Shown: piece by piece, positions 27,167 through 35,335 of the stretch | Position numbering within the stretch: position 1 is the first letter of the stretch | How the letters are laid out: each line of letters begins with the position of its first letter | From: a bacterium | GTDB taxonomy: Bacteria; Verrucomicrobiota; Verrucomicrobiia; Limisphaerales; J093 | Reading direction: 5' to 3' | Assembly (NCBI GenBank): GCA_021823625.1 | Contig: JAKANS010000029.1 | Span: forward strand, 1 to 42,551 | DNA length: 42,551 nt | Translations under genes and position numbers: made by a program | The notes under the pieces: model-generated | Seen by the model: the letters and a program-made list of their open reading frames with translations, nothing else | Told to the model about the DNA's origin: nothing | The model's database searches: none

Positions 27167-28654
27167 ATGAAAGCACCCGCCTCCTCGTTGATCGCATTGT
27201 TCTTTGCGGTGACTCTCCCGAACTACGCGGCCGAAACCGCGGACGCAAACGGGTTGAAGTATCGCTTCGTTCGCGGCCAAACGAACGCCTACCAGGTCAC
27301 ACTCGAGTCCACGGCGGCGGAGGAAAGGATGAAGTTCTCCGGGGTGGTGTTCGTGGACTCCGGCAAGGTCGTCGAGGGAGTGGCGGCGGTGCGCCTGAGC
27401 GGCGGGCTCAAGTCCGAAGGGTTGCACGGGCCGGCGACTCCCTTCCCGGGCCCGTATGGTTTTCCGCATCCGCTTCTGCGCCAGCCGATGGGTTTCTACC
27501 CGATCTTCGAAGTGCGCGTTGACGACCTCGGCCGACTCCTGCGCGAGCCAGGTGTGACCCCCGCACTCCCGGTACCTTTGGGCAGTCTGCCCGAGGTGTT
27601 GTTCCAACCATTGCCCGCACCTGGGGAAACGGAGTCACAGGCAACGGCTGGTTTGTGGATCGAAGACGAGACGCCGCCCGGAGACGGCGGCTACGGCGGG
27701 CGTTACGCCGGTCCATACTATCCAGGACGGCCGCAGGCATTGCTCGCCGCGACCCGTACCGTCACCGCCAAGCTCGGCGAGACCACGGCGGATTCGGTGA
27801 CGATCACGAAGAAGATCGAAATGGAAAGCCGGCTAAGATCGGGGAACGTCCCGCGGTTGCGCGCCACGGCCGAAGGCGAAGTGGTTTTCGACCGGCAACG
27901 GGGCTGCCTGCGCAGCGTGGAGTTCCGCTGCGATTCGACTGTCACCACCGAGACCTTGACCCTGCGGCGGCCGTTTGTGCTCACCGTGCGGCTGCTCGAA
28001 GGCGACGAGTTGGCCAAGGCGTTGAAGGCGGAGTCCGAACGCGCGCAACCGGCGCCGCCCATCAGCGCCGAAGCCCTGGCGAAGTTCGTCGCCGACTTGG
28101 AGGCCGACGACCAGGAACGGCGTCAGGTGGCCTTGGCTCGCTTGCAGAACGCCAAGATCGAATCACCCACGCCAGAGCTATTGGCGGCCGCGGTGAAGCT
28201 GAGTGGCGCCGCCGACAGTTTCGCCCGTAACGTGGCGATGCAACTGCTGGGCAAGTACGGTACCACCGAGCAACTGACGGCCATGCTCCGATTGCTGAAG
28301 AACGCGGATGCAGGGAACCGGCACGAACTGCTGGTAGGCTTGCGGCGGATTGGCGATCTTCGCGCCATCGAGCCGCTCGCGGACCTGATCGCTCGCGGGA
28401 ATTACGACGCCGATTACGCCGCGGAGGTTTTGGGCAACTTCGGTCCTGCAGCGGAGGGGGCGGGGTTGGCACTGCTCAAGGAAAAGCACGCCGACACCAG
28501 GCGGCGCGCCTGCACGGTATTGGCTCGGGCCGGGACCGCGAAATGCCTTGATGCGCTCAAGGAGCAGATGCTCGACCCGGACCAGCAAGTCAGCTCGGCG
28601 GCGACCGAAGCCGCCCGTGCTGTCTGTGCCCGCTGCGGCGAGGAGGGCGAGTAG
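27167..28654 (+). CDS. Exported protein with C-terminal HEAT-like repeats
   Basis: A 495-aa protein starting at the ATG giving MKAPASSLIALF, which opens a Sec signal peptide (about 1-21, ending near NYAAET). The N-terminal half (about 25-300) is beta-rich with a Gly/Pro/Tyr-rich stretch (GGYGGRYAGPYYPGR, about 185-199) and no recognised family. The C-terminal part (about 325-495) contains alpha-helical pairs of the HEAT/PBS-lyase kind (RRQVALARLQNAK; AVKLSGAADSFARNVAMQLL; HADTRRRACTVLARAG). It ends CARCGEEGE. Probably a periplasmic binding or scaffold protein; function unknown. Confidence 0.75.
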   Translation: MKAPASSLIALFFAVTLPNYAAETADANGLKYRFVRGQTNAYQVTLESTAAEERMKFSGVVFVDSGKVVEGVAAVRLSGGLKSEGLHGPATPFPGPYGFPHPLLRQPMGFYPIFEVRVDDLGRLLREPGVTPALPVPLGSLPEVLFQPLPAPGETESQATAGLWIEDETPPGDGGYGGRYAGPYYPGRPQALLAATRTVTAKLGETTADSVTITKKIEMESRLRSGNVPRLRATAEGEVVFDRQRGCLRSVEFRCDSTVTTETLTLRRPFVLTVRLLEGDELAKALKAESERAQPAPPISAEALAKFVADLEADDQERRQVALARLQNAKIESPTPELLAAAVKLSGAADSFARNVAMQLLGKYGTTEQLTAMLRLLKNADAGNRHELLVGLRRIGDLRAIEPLADLIARGNYDADYAAEVLGNFGPAAEGAGLALLKEKHADTRRRACTVLARAGTAKCLDALKEQMLDPDQQVSSAATEAARAVCARCGEEGE

Positions 28655-28711
28655 GCTTTCGCGCGCTGCGTTTGGCCGCCAGCCGCAGAACGGGGGCAGA
28701 CCGACAGCGGC

Positions 28712-28897
28712 TCAGTGCGCAGCCGGCGGCGCCACGGGGCGGACCACGGGCGGCGGCTCGGCGGATGGCGGGCGGTGGCGGTGATGGAGCAGGTAGCTCG
28801 TCATGAACACCAGCCAGCTCAGCAATAACAGCGCGAGGCCGCCCAACACCAGCTTGGGGATCAGCGGCTTTCCCGGCGGTGACGTCGTAGGCTTCAT
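28712..28897 (-). CDS. Small single-pass membrane protein
   Basis: A 61-aa ORF whose ATG overlaps the rnhC stop by 4 nt (ATGA), the usual signature of translational coupling. One hydrophobic helix (about 15-35; PKLVLGGLALLLLSWLVFMT) is followed by a His/Arg turn and a proline-rich tail. The composition is sensible for a real inner-membrane peptide. No homology is recognised. It is downstream of RNase HIII; whether that is functional or only operonic is unknown. Confidence 0.6.
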   Translation of the reverse strand: MKPTTSPPGKPLIPKLVLGGLALLLLSWLVFMTSYLLHHRHRPPSAEPPPVVRPVAPPAAH

Positions 28898-29892
28898 GTC
28901 CGGGCGGGAGCTTTGGCGGACGCCGACTTTCGGCCGCGCCACTCGACGCGCGGCGGCTCGGGTAAACCTTGCGCGCGGGCGGCGGTGCGAAAATGCAGCT
29001 TGGCCACGGCAGCCAGTTTCGCCGCGCCGTGCTTGGCGATGTATTCCTTGGCGGCGGCATCGACGGCGGCCGAGGCGCCTTTCGGCAACTTGAGGCCGAA
29101 TTCCTGCTCGAGCTTCGCCAGCCGGCTGACGAACTCGTCCCGCGCGAGAATCGAAGCCGCCGCCACGGCCAGGTCCGCTTCGGCCTTGTGGCGCTGCACC
29201 AGCTCGATCTCGCGGCCCAGGCTCATGAGCGCCTTGGCCACCGTGGCCTTGTCCTGCGCGAATTGATCGCTGATGGCGCGAACCGGCAGCGGGTTCATGC
29301 GGTGGCGCTGGAGCATCAGGTTTTCGATCACGCGCGCGTGGCCCCAGGCGAGGAGGCGGTTCACGCTTTTCATGGACCGGTAAAGCCGGTTGTAGGCCTT
29401 GTTGCCGATGGGCACCACGCTGAAGACGCAGCCTGGCGTTTCGCGGATGAGCTTGGCCAACTCCGCGATGCGCCGGTCGCTGCCGATGGCTTTCGAGTCG
29501 CGCACGCCCGCGTCCTGCCACGCCTTGACCACGCTTTCGTTCACATAAACGCCGGCCACGCACAACGGCCCGAAGAAGTCGCCTTTGCCGCTCTCGTCCA
29601 CGCCCAGCCGGGGCAGTGTGAGATCCGGGTTCAGCACCGCTTCGTAGCCGAGCCGGGCTTCCTTCAGGATTTCCGATTCGAGCGTGAACTCGATGAACTC
29701 CTGCGTGCCCTTGCCTTGGACGACCAGCTTGCCGCTTTCGTAGAAAACGACGGTGCACTCGTCCTTTTCGGCGGCGAACCGCGCGTAAGGCACCTCGCGG
29801 AAACGGGCGCCGCGCGCGCGCAGCCAGGCGCCAAGTGCGTTGGCTTGGTTGTCGTTCAAGCGGCAGGTGAAGCAGGTCAAGGGCGCCGGCAC
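28894..29892 (-). CDS. rnhC: Ribonuclease HIII
   Basis: A 332-aa RNase HIII, cleaving the RNA strand of RNA-DNA hybrids. An N-terminal TBP-like substrate-binding domain (about 1-85) precedes the catalytic domain with the HIII-specific GVDESGKGDFFGPL (D99, E100), RDSKAIG (D132) and AEADLAVAAASILARD, giving the acidic site. The GKG after DES distinguishes HIII from HII. The start is a GTG (MPAPLTCF) 6 nt after a -10-like box, so the mRNA is probably leaderless. It is divergent from mutY, another DNA-maintenance gene. Confidence 0.94.
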   Translation of the reverse strand: MPAPLTCFTCRLNDNQANALGAWLRARGARFREVPYARFAAEKDECTVVFYESGKLVVQGKGTQEFIEFTLESEILKEARLGYEAVLNPDLTLPRLGVDESGKGDFFGPLCVAGVYVNESVVKAWQDAGVRDSKAIGSDRRIAELAKLIRETPGCVFSVVPIGNKAYNRLYRSMKSVNRLLAWGHARVIENLMLQRHRMNPLPVRAISDQFAQDKATVAKALMSLGREIELVQRHKAEADLAVAAASILARDEFVSRLAKLEQEFGLKLPKGASAAVDAAAKEYIAKHGAAKLAAVAKLHFRTAARAQGLPEPPRVEWRGRKSASAKAPART

Positions 29893-29898
29893 GCGACG

Positions 29899-29927
29899 AA
29901 ACTAGGCTGGGCGACATAGCTTGTCGA
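29899..29927 (-). promoter_or_regulatory. Putative rnhC promoter, leaderless type
   Basis: On the minus strand TCGACA (29922-29927), a 17-bp spacer and TAGTTT (29899-29904), then 6 nt to the GTG start at 29892. The match is good, and it lies back to back with the mutY promoter. Confidence 0.5.
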
Positions 29928-29943
29928 GCGACGCTCCCGCCGT

Positions 29944-29972
29944 TTGCCCAGCCCGGCCCGCGCCTCTACTCT
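29944..29972 (+). promoter_or_regulatory. Putative mutY promoter, leaderless type
   Basis: TTGCCC (29944-29949), a 17-bp spacer and TACTCT (29967-29972), then 6 nt to the GTG at 29979. Its -35 box is 16 bp from the divergent rnhC -35 box. Confidence 0.5.
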
Positions 29973-29978
29973 GCGCCA

Positions 29979-31106
29979 GTGCCGAAGCCCGCCGAGCTGG
30001 TGCCGCCGCTCCTCGCCTGGTTCGCCGCGAACGCGCGCGACCTGCCGTGGCGGCGCACGCGCGATCCTTACGCCATCTGGGTCTCCGAGGTGATGCTCCA
30101 GCAGACCCAAGTGCGCACGGTGGTGCCGTACTGGGAACGTTGGCTGCGCGAACTGCCAACCGTCGAAGCGCTCGCGCGGGCGCCGCTCGATCGCGTGTTT
30201 AAACTCTGGGAGGGCCTGGGCTATTACACCCGCGCCCGGAACCTGCAGCGAGCGGCGCAGGTAATCGTTCGCGAGCACGGCGGCCGGTTTCCGCGGCGTT
30301 TCGAGGACGTGCTGACGCTGCCAGGCGTCGGGCGCTACACCGCCGGGGCGATTTGCAGCCTCGCCTTCAATGAACCTACGCCCGTGCTCGACGGCAATGT
30401 GACGCGCGTGCTGGCGCGCGTGTTCGGCCTCCGCGACGACATTCGGCAACCGACGGTGCGTGAGCATTTATGGAACCTGGCCGGTCAACTGGTCAATGCC
30501 GTGGCCACCAGGCCCAAACGTGGACTGGCGCCCCGCTTTAGAGGTCGGTGGGCACGGCGGGTGGCCTCGCGGCCTTGCGGCGCATTGAACGAAGCGTTGA
30601 TGGAACTGGGAGCGGCGATTTGCACGCCACGTACTCCGCGCTGTGAGGAGTGCCCTGTAGAGCGCAATTGTGTGGCGCGCCGCGACGGCATTGCCGCTGA
30701 GTTGCCTCGCAAAAACCCGGCGGGTTCGACCCGGCTCCAGCGTGTCCAGGCGTTTCTGTGCATGCGCCGTGGTCGAACGCTCGTCCGGCAGCGCCCGGCC
30801 AGCGGCGTCAACGCCCACCTTTGGGAACTGCCGAATTGCGCCGTCACCGCGGAAGTCTCGCCGCTCGCAGCCGCTCGCGAATTACTCGGTGCCGGTGTGC
30901 TCAAGGTGCGACACGTGATGCGTGTGCAACACACCATCACGCAGAGCCGCATCGCGTTGGACGTTTACCGCATCGAGTTCGCACCGTTCGCCCGCGTGCC
31001 TCGCGCAGCGGGTCGGTGGGCGACGCGAACGGCTTTGAGTCGGCGGGCGTTCGCCGCTGCGCACCGGCGGATCTTGGATCACACGACTCGCGGTTCCTCG
31101 TCGTGA
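29979..31106 (+). CDS. mutY: A/G-specific adenine glycosylase with 23-residue insertion
   Basis: A 375-aa MutY, which removes adenine mispaired with 8-oxoguanine. Catalytic E37 (SEVMLQQTQV) and D138 (VLDGNVTRV) have exactly the E. coli numbering, with the HhH motif LPGVGRYTAGAI between. The [4Fe-4S] loop C-x6-C-x2-C-x5-C is intact (C215, C222, C225, C231), but 23 residues later than in E. coli (C192...C208). The extra residues lie in a basic stretch about 168-192 (30508-30580, around KRGLAPRFRGRWARR), just before ALNEALMELGA. The C-terminal Nudix-like recognition domain (about 245-355) is present. All catalytic residues remain, so it is probably functional. Confidence 0.92.
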   Translation: MPKPAELVPPLLAWFAANARDLPWRRTRDPYAIWVSEVMLQQTQVRTVVPYWERWLRELPTVEALARAPLDRVFKLWEGLGYYTRARNLQRAAQVIVREHGGRFPRRFEDVLTLPGVGRYTAGAICSLAFNEPTPVLDGNVTRVLARVFGLRDDIRQPTVREHLWNLAGQLVNAVATRPKRGLAPRFRGRWARRVASRPCGALNEALMELGAAICTPRTPRCEECPVERNCVARRDGIAAELPRKNPAGSTRLQRVQAFLCMRRGRTLVRQRPASGVNAHLWELPNCAVTAEVSPLAAARELLGAGVLKVRHVMRVQHTITQSRIALDVYRIEFAPFARVPRAAGRWATRTALSRRAFAAAHRRILDHTTRGSSS

Positions 31107-31133
31107 TTTGGAAAAGCCATGCAGCAACCGTAT

Positions 31134-31183
31134 CCGGCTGGCACAATAAATGTCGCAATTGCGACATTTATTGTGCCAGCCGG
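31134..31183. repeat. Perfect 50-bp palindrome between mutY and thiD
   Basis: Two 25-nt arms are perfect reverse complements with no spacer (centre between 31158 and 31159). The left arm begins CCGGCTGGCACAATAAATG. It starts 27 nt after the mutY stop and ends 12 nt before the thiD -35 box. There is no T-tract on either side, so it is not a standard terminator. The arms are more AT-rich than their surroundings. Confidence 0.9.
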
Positions 31184-31195
31184 TCGGCGGGGAAG

Positions 31196-31223
31196 CTGAC
31201 AAGCGGCGGGCGCTCGGTATAGT
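31196..31223 (+). promoter_or_regulatory. Putative thiD promoter, leaderless type
   Basis: CTGACA (31196-31201), a 16-bp spacer and TATAGT (31218-31223), then 8 nt to the GTG at 31232. No Shine-Dalgarno is present. It lies immediately after the 50-bp palindrome. Confidence 0.5.
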
Positions 31224-31231
31224 CACGGCCT

Positions 31232-32032
31232 GTGCAGCGTCGCGAACATTGGCCGGTGGCCCTGACGATCGCCGGTTCGGACAGCGGTGGCGGGGCCGGC
31301 ATTCAAGCCGATCTCAAGACCTTTGCCGCCCTGGGCGTGCATGGCACGACGGCGGTCACGTGTGTTACGGCCCAAAACCCGCGGGGCGTGCGCGCCATCC
31401 AGGCCTGCCGCGAAACGCTGGTGCGCCAGCAAATCGAAGCTGTGTTTGAGGAGTTGCCGCCGCGCGCGATCAAGACAGGCATGTTGTTTTCGCGCGGCAT
31501 CATTCGTGTGGTCGCGGAGTTCTTCCGTGCGGGGAAGCGTCCGCCGTTGATCGTGGATCCGGTCATGGTGGCCACCAGCGGGGCGCGGCTCTTGCAGCCC
31601 ACCGCCGTGCGCGCCATGCAAGAGGAGTTGCTGCCGCTGGCCGCCCTGACGACACCGAACTTGGACGAGGCCGCCATCCTGGCGGGTCGGCCATTGGAAT
31701 CGGTGGAGGATTTGCGCTGGGCGGCACGCGAAATCCATCGGCGATACGGCTGTCCAGCGCTGGTCAAAGGCGGGCATTTGCATGGGCTTCGCGAAGCGGT
31801 GGACCTTTTCTTTGACGGCGAGGCCGAGTTGTTGCTCTCGGCGCCCCGCGTGGCTGGGTTTTCGACGCACGGAACGGGCTGCACCTACTCGGCCGCGGTC
31901 GCGAGTTACCTCGCGTTGGACCTGGCTTTGCCGCGCGCGGTCGAGATGGCGAAGAACCACATCACCCAGGCGATCGCGCAAGGCGTGCGCGCGACCGGGC
32001 ATGACGTGTTAAATCCATTCTGGCGTGGCTGA
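31232..32032 (+). CDS. thiD: Hydroxymethylpyrimidine/phosphomethylpyrimidine kinase
   Basis: A 266-aa ribokinase-fold enzyme that phosphorylates HMP and HMP-P in thiamine synthesis or salvage. Motifs: TIAGSDSGGGAGIQADLKTF (about 12-31), the family's substrate and oxyanion elements VDPVMVATSG, TPNLDEAAIL, and the ATP/anion-hole loop FSTHGTGCTYSAAVASYLA with the conserved cysteine. Length matches ThiD. No thiC, thiE or TPP riboswitch is visible nearby, so its regulation by thiamine is not evident. The start is GTG next to a -10-like box. Confidence 0.94.
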   Translation: MQRREHWPVALTIAGSDSGGGAGIQADLKTFAALGVHGTTAVTCVTAQNPRGVRAIQACRETLVRQQIEAVFEELPPRAIKTGMLFSRGIIRVVAEFFRAGKRPPLIVDPVMVATSGARLLQPTAVRAMQEELLPLAALTTPNLDEAAILAGRPLESVEDLRWAAREIHRRYGCPALVKGGHLHGLREAVDLFFDGEAELLLSAPRVAGFSTHGTGCTYSAAVASYLALDLALPRAVEMAKNHITQAIAQGVRATGHDVLNPFWRG

Positions 32033-32083
32033 CGCCCTTCAACCGCGACTCCGAATGGTCATGGAATTGCCTGGATTTCTCTG

Positions 32084-34747
32084 ATGAAACGAACCTGTTT
32101 GCTGCTGGCGTGGCTCCTTGCGGTTTCGGCGTGGGCGGTGGACACCCGCCTCGCCACGAACCAAGTGGTCAGGTTTCGCGAGCCGCGCGACGTCGCCTAT
32201 CGCTTGGAAAGCGCGACGGTGGGCACTGCCGCCGTGGCGCCGCCTCAATGGATTCGGGCGTGGCCGGTCAATGGCTCGACGAACAGTGTGCTCCTGGGCG
32301 CCACGGTGATTCTCCAGGTTCACTCGCCCAACGACCTGCCAGCGCTGCTGTCGCTGAGCGGTCTGGAACTGAATGCCACGTACCCGTCAAACGTGTTCGT
32401 TTTGCAGGCACCGGACGCCTTGACGGCGGCCCGCGCCGCCGCGCAGCTCGCGGAGCAGAGTTCGGTTTCGCTGAGCCACCCGGTTCGCCGGCGTGCGATG
32501 CGGTTGCACGGGAGCTTCGCTCCCCGGCCCAACGATCCGCTTTGGGGGCAGCAATGGCACCTGGAGGACCGCGACACCAACACCGCCGAGCGACTCGGGT
32601 ATGACCTGAGCGTGCGGACGGCGTGGGCGACGACGCGGGGCGCGGGTGTGATCGTGGCCCAGGGCGACGACGGCATCGAACTCAACCACCCCGACCTGCA
32701 GGCAAACACCGCCGGGACGCCCCACCACGATTTCGTGAACGGCACTTCAAGCGGCTACCCGCTGGGCAGCGGCTCGATTCACGCCACGGCCGTGGCCGGG
32801 TTGATCGCCGCGCAGGCCAACAACGGTCTCGGCGTCAGCGGCGTGGCGCCCGAAGCCCGGCTGGCGAGTTGGGTCATCTTCGACGCTTTCGGGAACTTCA
32901 CGGACGAAATCCAGTCGGGCCAGATGTTCGCGTACGCTTCCAATGTCGTTTCCGTGCAGAACCACAGTTGGGGCAACGCCGATGTGACCCAGCTTGCGCC
33001 GGGCGTGCTGGAAATTCAGGGCATTGCGAACGCCGTCCAAAAAGGGCGGGGCGGACTGGGGGTCGTCATGGTCCGCGCTGCGGGGAACGAGCAGGCGCAA
33101 CTGAACGACGCCAACGACGACGGCTTCGCCAACGATCCCCAGGCTATCACCGTCGGCGCAGTACGGAACAGCGGCCGGGTCACCAGCTACAGCACGCCAG
33201 GGGCCTGTGTCCTGGTGGCCGCCTTCAGCGACGACAGCAACGTGGACATCGGCGAGGGTGTAATCACCAGCTATCCGACCCTCGCCACCACCGACCGGCA
33301 GGGCAGCCTGGGCTACAATGCTGACACCTTCAGTGGCTACGCAGACTACGGGTACGCCAACACGGGCTTTGGCGGCACCTCGGGATCGACGCCACAGATC
33401 GCCGGCCTTTGCGCTTTGATTCTCAGTGCCAACCCCACGCTCGGCTATCGAGACGTGCAGCAAGTGCTGATGCTGTCGGCCCGACAATTGGACCCGGCGG
33501 ACCCGAATGTCCAAACCAACGGCGCCGGTTTTCGACTGAGTCACTCTACCGGTTTCGGCGTTCCCGACGCCGGCGAAGCGGTCGCTTTGGCGAAGCTGTG
33601 GCAGAACCGCCCGGCGCTCGAAGAAGCCACTGCCAGCACGCAGCAGACCACCGCCATCCCGGACGACGGGCTGCGGGTGCTGATCACCGGGACGCGTGTG
33701 CCGGCCTCGATCCAGTCGATTCCGGCCTACCCGGCGGATGGGTTGCAGGTGGACGATCCCACCGCGACGGTGCCGCTGGTGGATGTAGGCCAGGCGCTGA
33801 CGCCCATTGACCAGGATCTCACGGGCAAGGCGGCGTTGATCGAGCGGGGACAAAACTATTTCGCCACCAAGCTGCGGAATGCGGCGGCGGCGGGGGCCAG
33901 GTTCGTGATCGTCTATAACAACGTCGGCACCACGGAGCGCGTGTACATGGGCGGCGGCGAAATCTTGTTCTCGCCGATCCCGGCCGTGTTCATCGACCAG
34001 ACCTCGGGCAGCGCCCTGCACAACTACCTGCAGACCGCGACCAATGCGCAGGCGCAGGTCATGCTGAATGCGGCCACGTTCACCCTGCCCGTGGCCGACA
34101 CGCTCTCGTGCGCGCACGTGAGCCTGCGGGTGCGCACCAGCCACCAGCGGCGGGCGGACCTGCGCATCTGTCTGGTATCGCCAGCGGGCACGCGCAGTGT
34201 GCTGCAGCATTTCAACAACGATACCTTTTCGCCGCTCGATGACTGGACTTACACGACGGTGCATAGCTCCTACGAGTCGAGCGCCGGCGACTGGCAAGTG
34301 GAAGTCAGCGACGAACGATCGGGCATTACCGGCAATGTGTTGGCGCTGGACCTCACTGTGAGCGGCGTGCGGATCAAGGATACGGATCGCGACGGGCTGG
34401 ACGATGACTGGGAACTGGCGCACTTCGGAAATCTCGCCCAGGGGCCGCGCGACGATCCGGATCGCGATGGACTGAACAACTTGCGGGAATTCCTGCTGCG
34501 CACAGACCCGGCCGTCTCCGACCGGCCGCTGGTCTTGGAACTGGGGCGCTGGGACGCGAACTACTGGCGGCTGGACTGGCCCACGACGCCTTATGCGAGT
34601 TACCGCTTGTTCGCCGCGCCAGGCGCCGCCGGGCCTTACAATCTGCTGAACGAGTTCACCTCGGATTTCGCCAGCGTCGAGTGGCTCGTGCCGGCAACCG
34701 CATCGCCTTACCAGTTCTTTCGGCTCGAAGCGCGCGACCGGCCTTGA
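32084..34747 (+). CDS. Exported subtilisin-like serine protease with PA and P domains
   Basis: An 887-aa secreted S8-family protease. Signal peptide about 1-18; prodomain-like region to about 165. Catalytic triad: Asp in QGDDGIELNHPDL (D195), His in SIHATAVAGL (H233), Ser in GGTSGSTPQIAGL (S433), with oxyanion Asn in AAGNEQ (about 334). The GTSGSTP form and the C-terminal P domain (about 669-764) point to the kexin/furin-like branch. A PA domain (about 529-650) lies between. A calcium-binding DxDxDGLxDxWE segment (about 766-809) and a C-terminal beta module ending FFRLEARDRP follow; both have counterparts in the giant protein at 13728. Confidence 0.88.
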   Translation: MKRTCLLLAWLLAVSAWAVDTRLATNQVVRFREPRDVAYRLESATVGTAAVAPPQWIRAWPVNGSTNSVLLGATVILQVHSPNDLPALLSLSGLELNATYPSNVFVLQAPDALTAARAAAQLAEQSSVSLSHPVRRRAMRLHGSFAPRPNDPLWGQQWHLEDRDTNTAERLGYDLSVRTAWATTRGAGVIVAQGDDGIELNHPDLQANTAGTPHHDFVNGTSSGYPLGSGSIHATAVAGLIAAQANNGLGVSGVAPEARLASWVIFDAFGNFTDEIQSGQMFAYASNVVSVQNHSWGNADVTQLAPGVLEIQGIANAVQKGRGGLGVVMVRAAGNEQAQLNDANDDGFANDPQAITVGAVRNSGRVTSYSTPGACVLVAAFSDDSNVDIGEGVITSYPTLATTDRQGSLGYNADTFSGYADYGYANTGFGGTSGSTPQIAGLCALILSANPTLGYRDVQQVLMLSARQLDPADPNVQTNGAGFRLSHSTGFGVPDAGEAVALAKLWQNRPALEEATASTQQTTAIPDDGLRVLITGTRVPASIQSIPAYPADGLQVDDPTATVPLVDVGQALTPIDQDLTGKAALIERGQNYFATKLRNAAAAGARFVIVYNNVGTTERVYMGGGEILFSPIPAVFIDQTSGSALHNYLQTATNAQAQVMLNAATFTLPVADTLSCAHVSLRVRTSHQRRADLRICLVSPAGTRSVLQHFNNDTFSPLDDWTYTTVHSSYESSAGDWQVEVSDERSGITGNVLALDLTVSGVRIKDTDRDGLDDDWELAHFGNLAQGPRDDPDRDGLNNLREFLLRTDPAVSDRPLVLELGRWDANYWRLDWPTTPYASYRLFAAPGAAGPYNLLNEFTSDFASVEWLVPATASPYQFFRLEARDRP

Positions 34748-34768
34748 AGCGGCGGGGTTTGCGGAAGG

Positions 34769-35185
34769 TTATCCGGCGCGGTTTGGGCGGCGCGGATCCA
34801 CGGTGGCCCGGCGAAGTTCGCGCTCGCAGAAGCGCAGGTTCACGTTCATCGCCAGTTCTTCAGCGCCGGGGCGATGGCGGCGAGCGACGGAGAGGCTGAT
34901 TTGGCACGCTTCCGCGCCGGGCACTTCCCGCAAGGTGCGCAGGCTGTGAACGGTCAGGAGGAAGCGAGTGCTAAACCAGCCTTTGCGGAGTTGCAGATTG
35001 GCCAGTTCGCTCCAGGGAATCACCAGGTTTTTGACGCCGGACTTGAGGACGCCGAAGAAACCGTCCGGGGCTTCGAATTCGAGGTGAAGGCCATCCTCGC
35101 CCGCGCAGACAAGGCCGTGACACTCGGCCAGGCCACCGTAGGCGTTGGCAATCTTGAACGGCACGCTGGCGCTTTCGTTGCCCAT
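34769..35185 (-). CDS. Hypothetical protein (138 aa)
   Basis: A 138-aa protein from the ATG giving MGNESASVPF; the frame is open 15 codons further upstream. It is predicted mostly beta (LHLEFEAPDGFFGVL; NLVIPWSELANLQLRKG; TRFLLTVHSL), which recalls bacterial PH-like folds, but no motif is decisive. No signal peptide. It converges with the subtilase gene at a 21-bp gap, and the terminator at 35282 separates it from the preceding minus-strand gene. Function unknown. Confidence 0.6.
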   Translation of the reverse strand: MGNESASVPFKIANAYGGLAECHGLVCAGEDGLHLEFEAPDGFFGVLKSGVKNLVIPWSELANLQLRKGWFSTRFLLTVHSLRTLREVPGAEACQISLSVARRHRPGAEELAMNVNLRFCERELRRATVDPRRPNRAG

Positions 35186-35281
35186 CGCGGCTCTGTTTTC
35201 TGGCGGCCTCTCCGCCGGCCCGGCCCGCAAGCCGATCGTCGCCGATCAGTGCCCTCCCAAACGCGGCCTGACACCGGCGGT

Positions 35282-35308
35282 AAAAAGGCTGCCGGTTGCC
35301 CGGCAGCC
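35282..35308 (-). terminator. Intrinsic terminator of the sugar isomerase/epimerase gene
   Basis: On the minus strand a perfect 9-bp stem (35287-35295 with 35300-35308), 4-nt loop, then TTTTT (35282-35286). It lies 27 nt after the stop of the gene ending at 35336. Confidence 0.85.
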
Positions 35309-35335
35309 CTGACGATCTGCGAGTGACGGGCGGAC

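Noticed and set aside
28655..28711. Weak CTGCG/CGCAG hairpin between the HEAT-repeat gene and the small membrane protein gene
   Set aside because: Five base pairs with a 13-nt loop and no T-tract is not convincing as a terminator.
30882..31449. Two opposing ORFs that both begin MSQLRHLLCQP
   Set aside because: They start inside the 50-bp palindrome, which reads the same on both strands. The rest has shadow composition against mutY and thiD.
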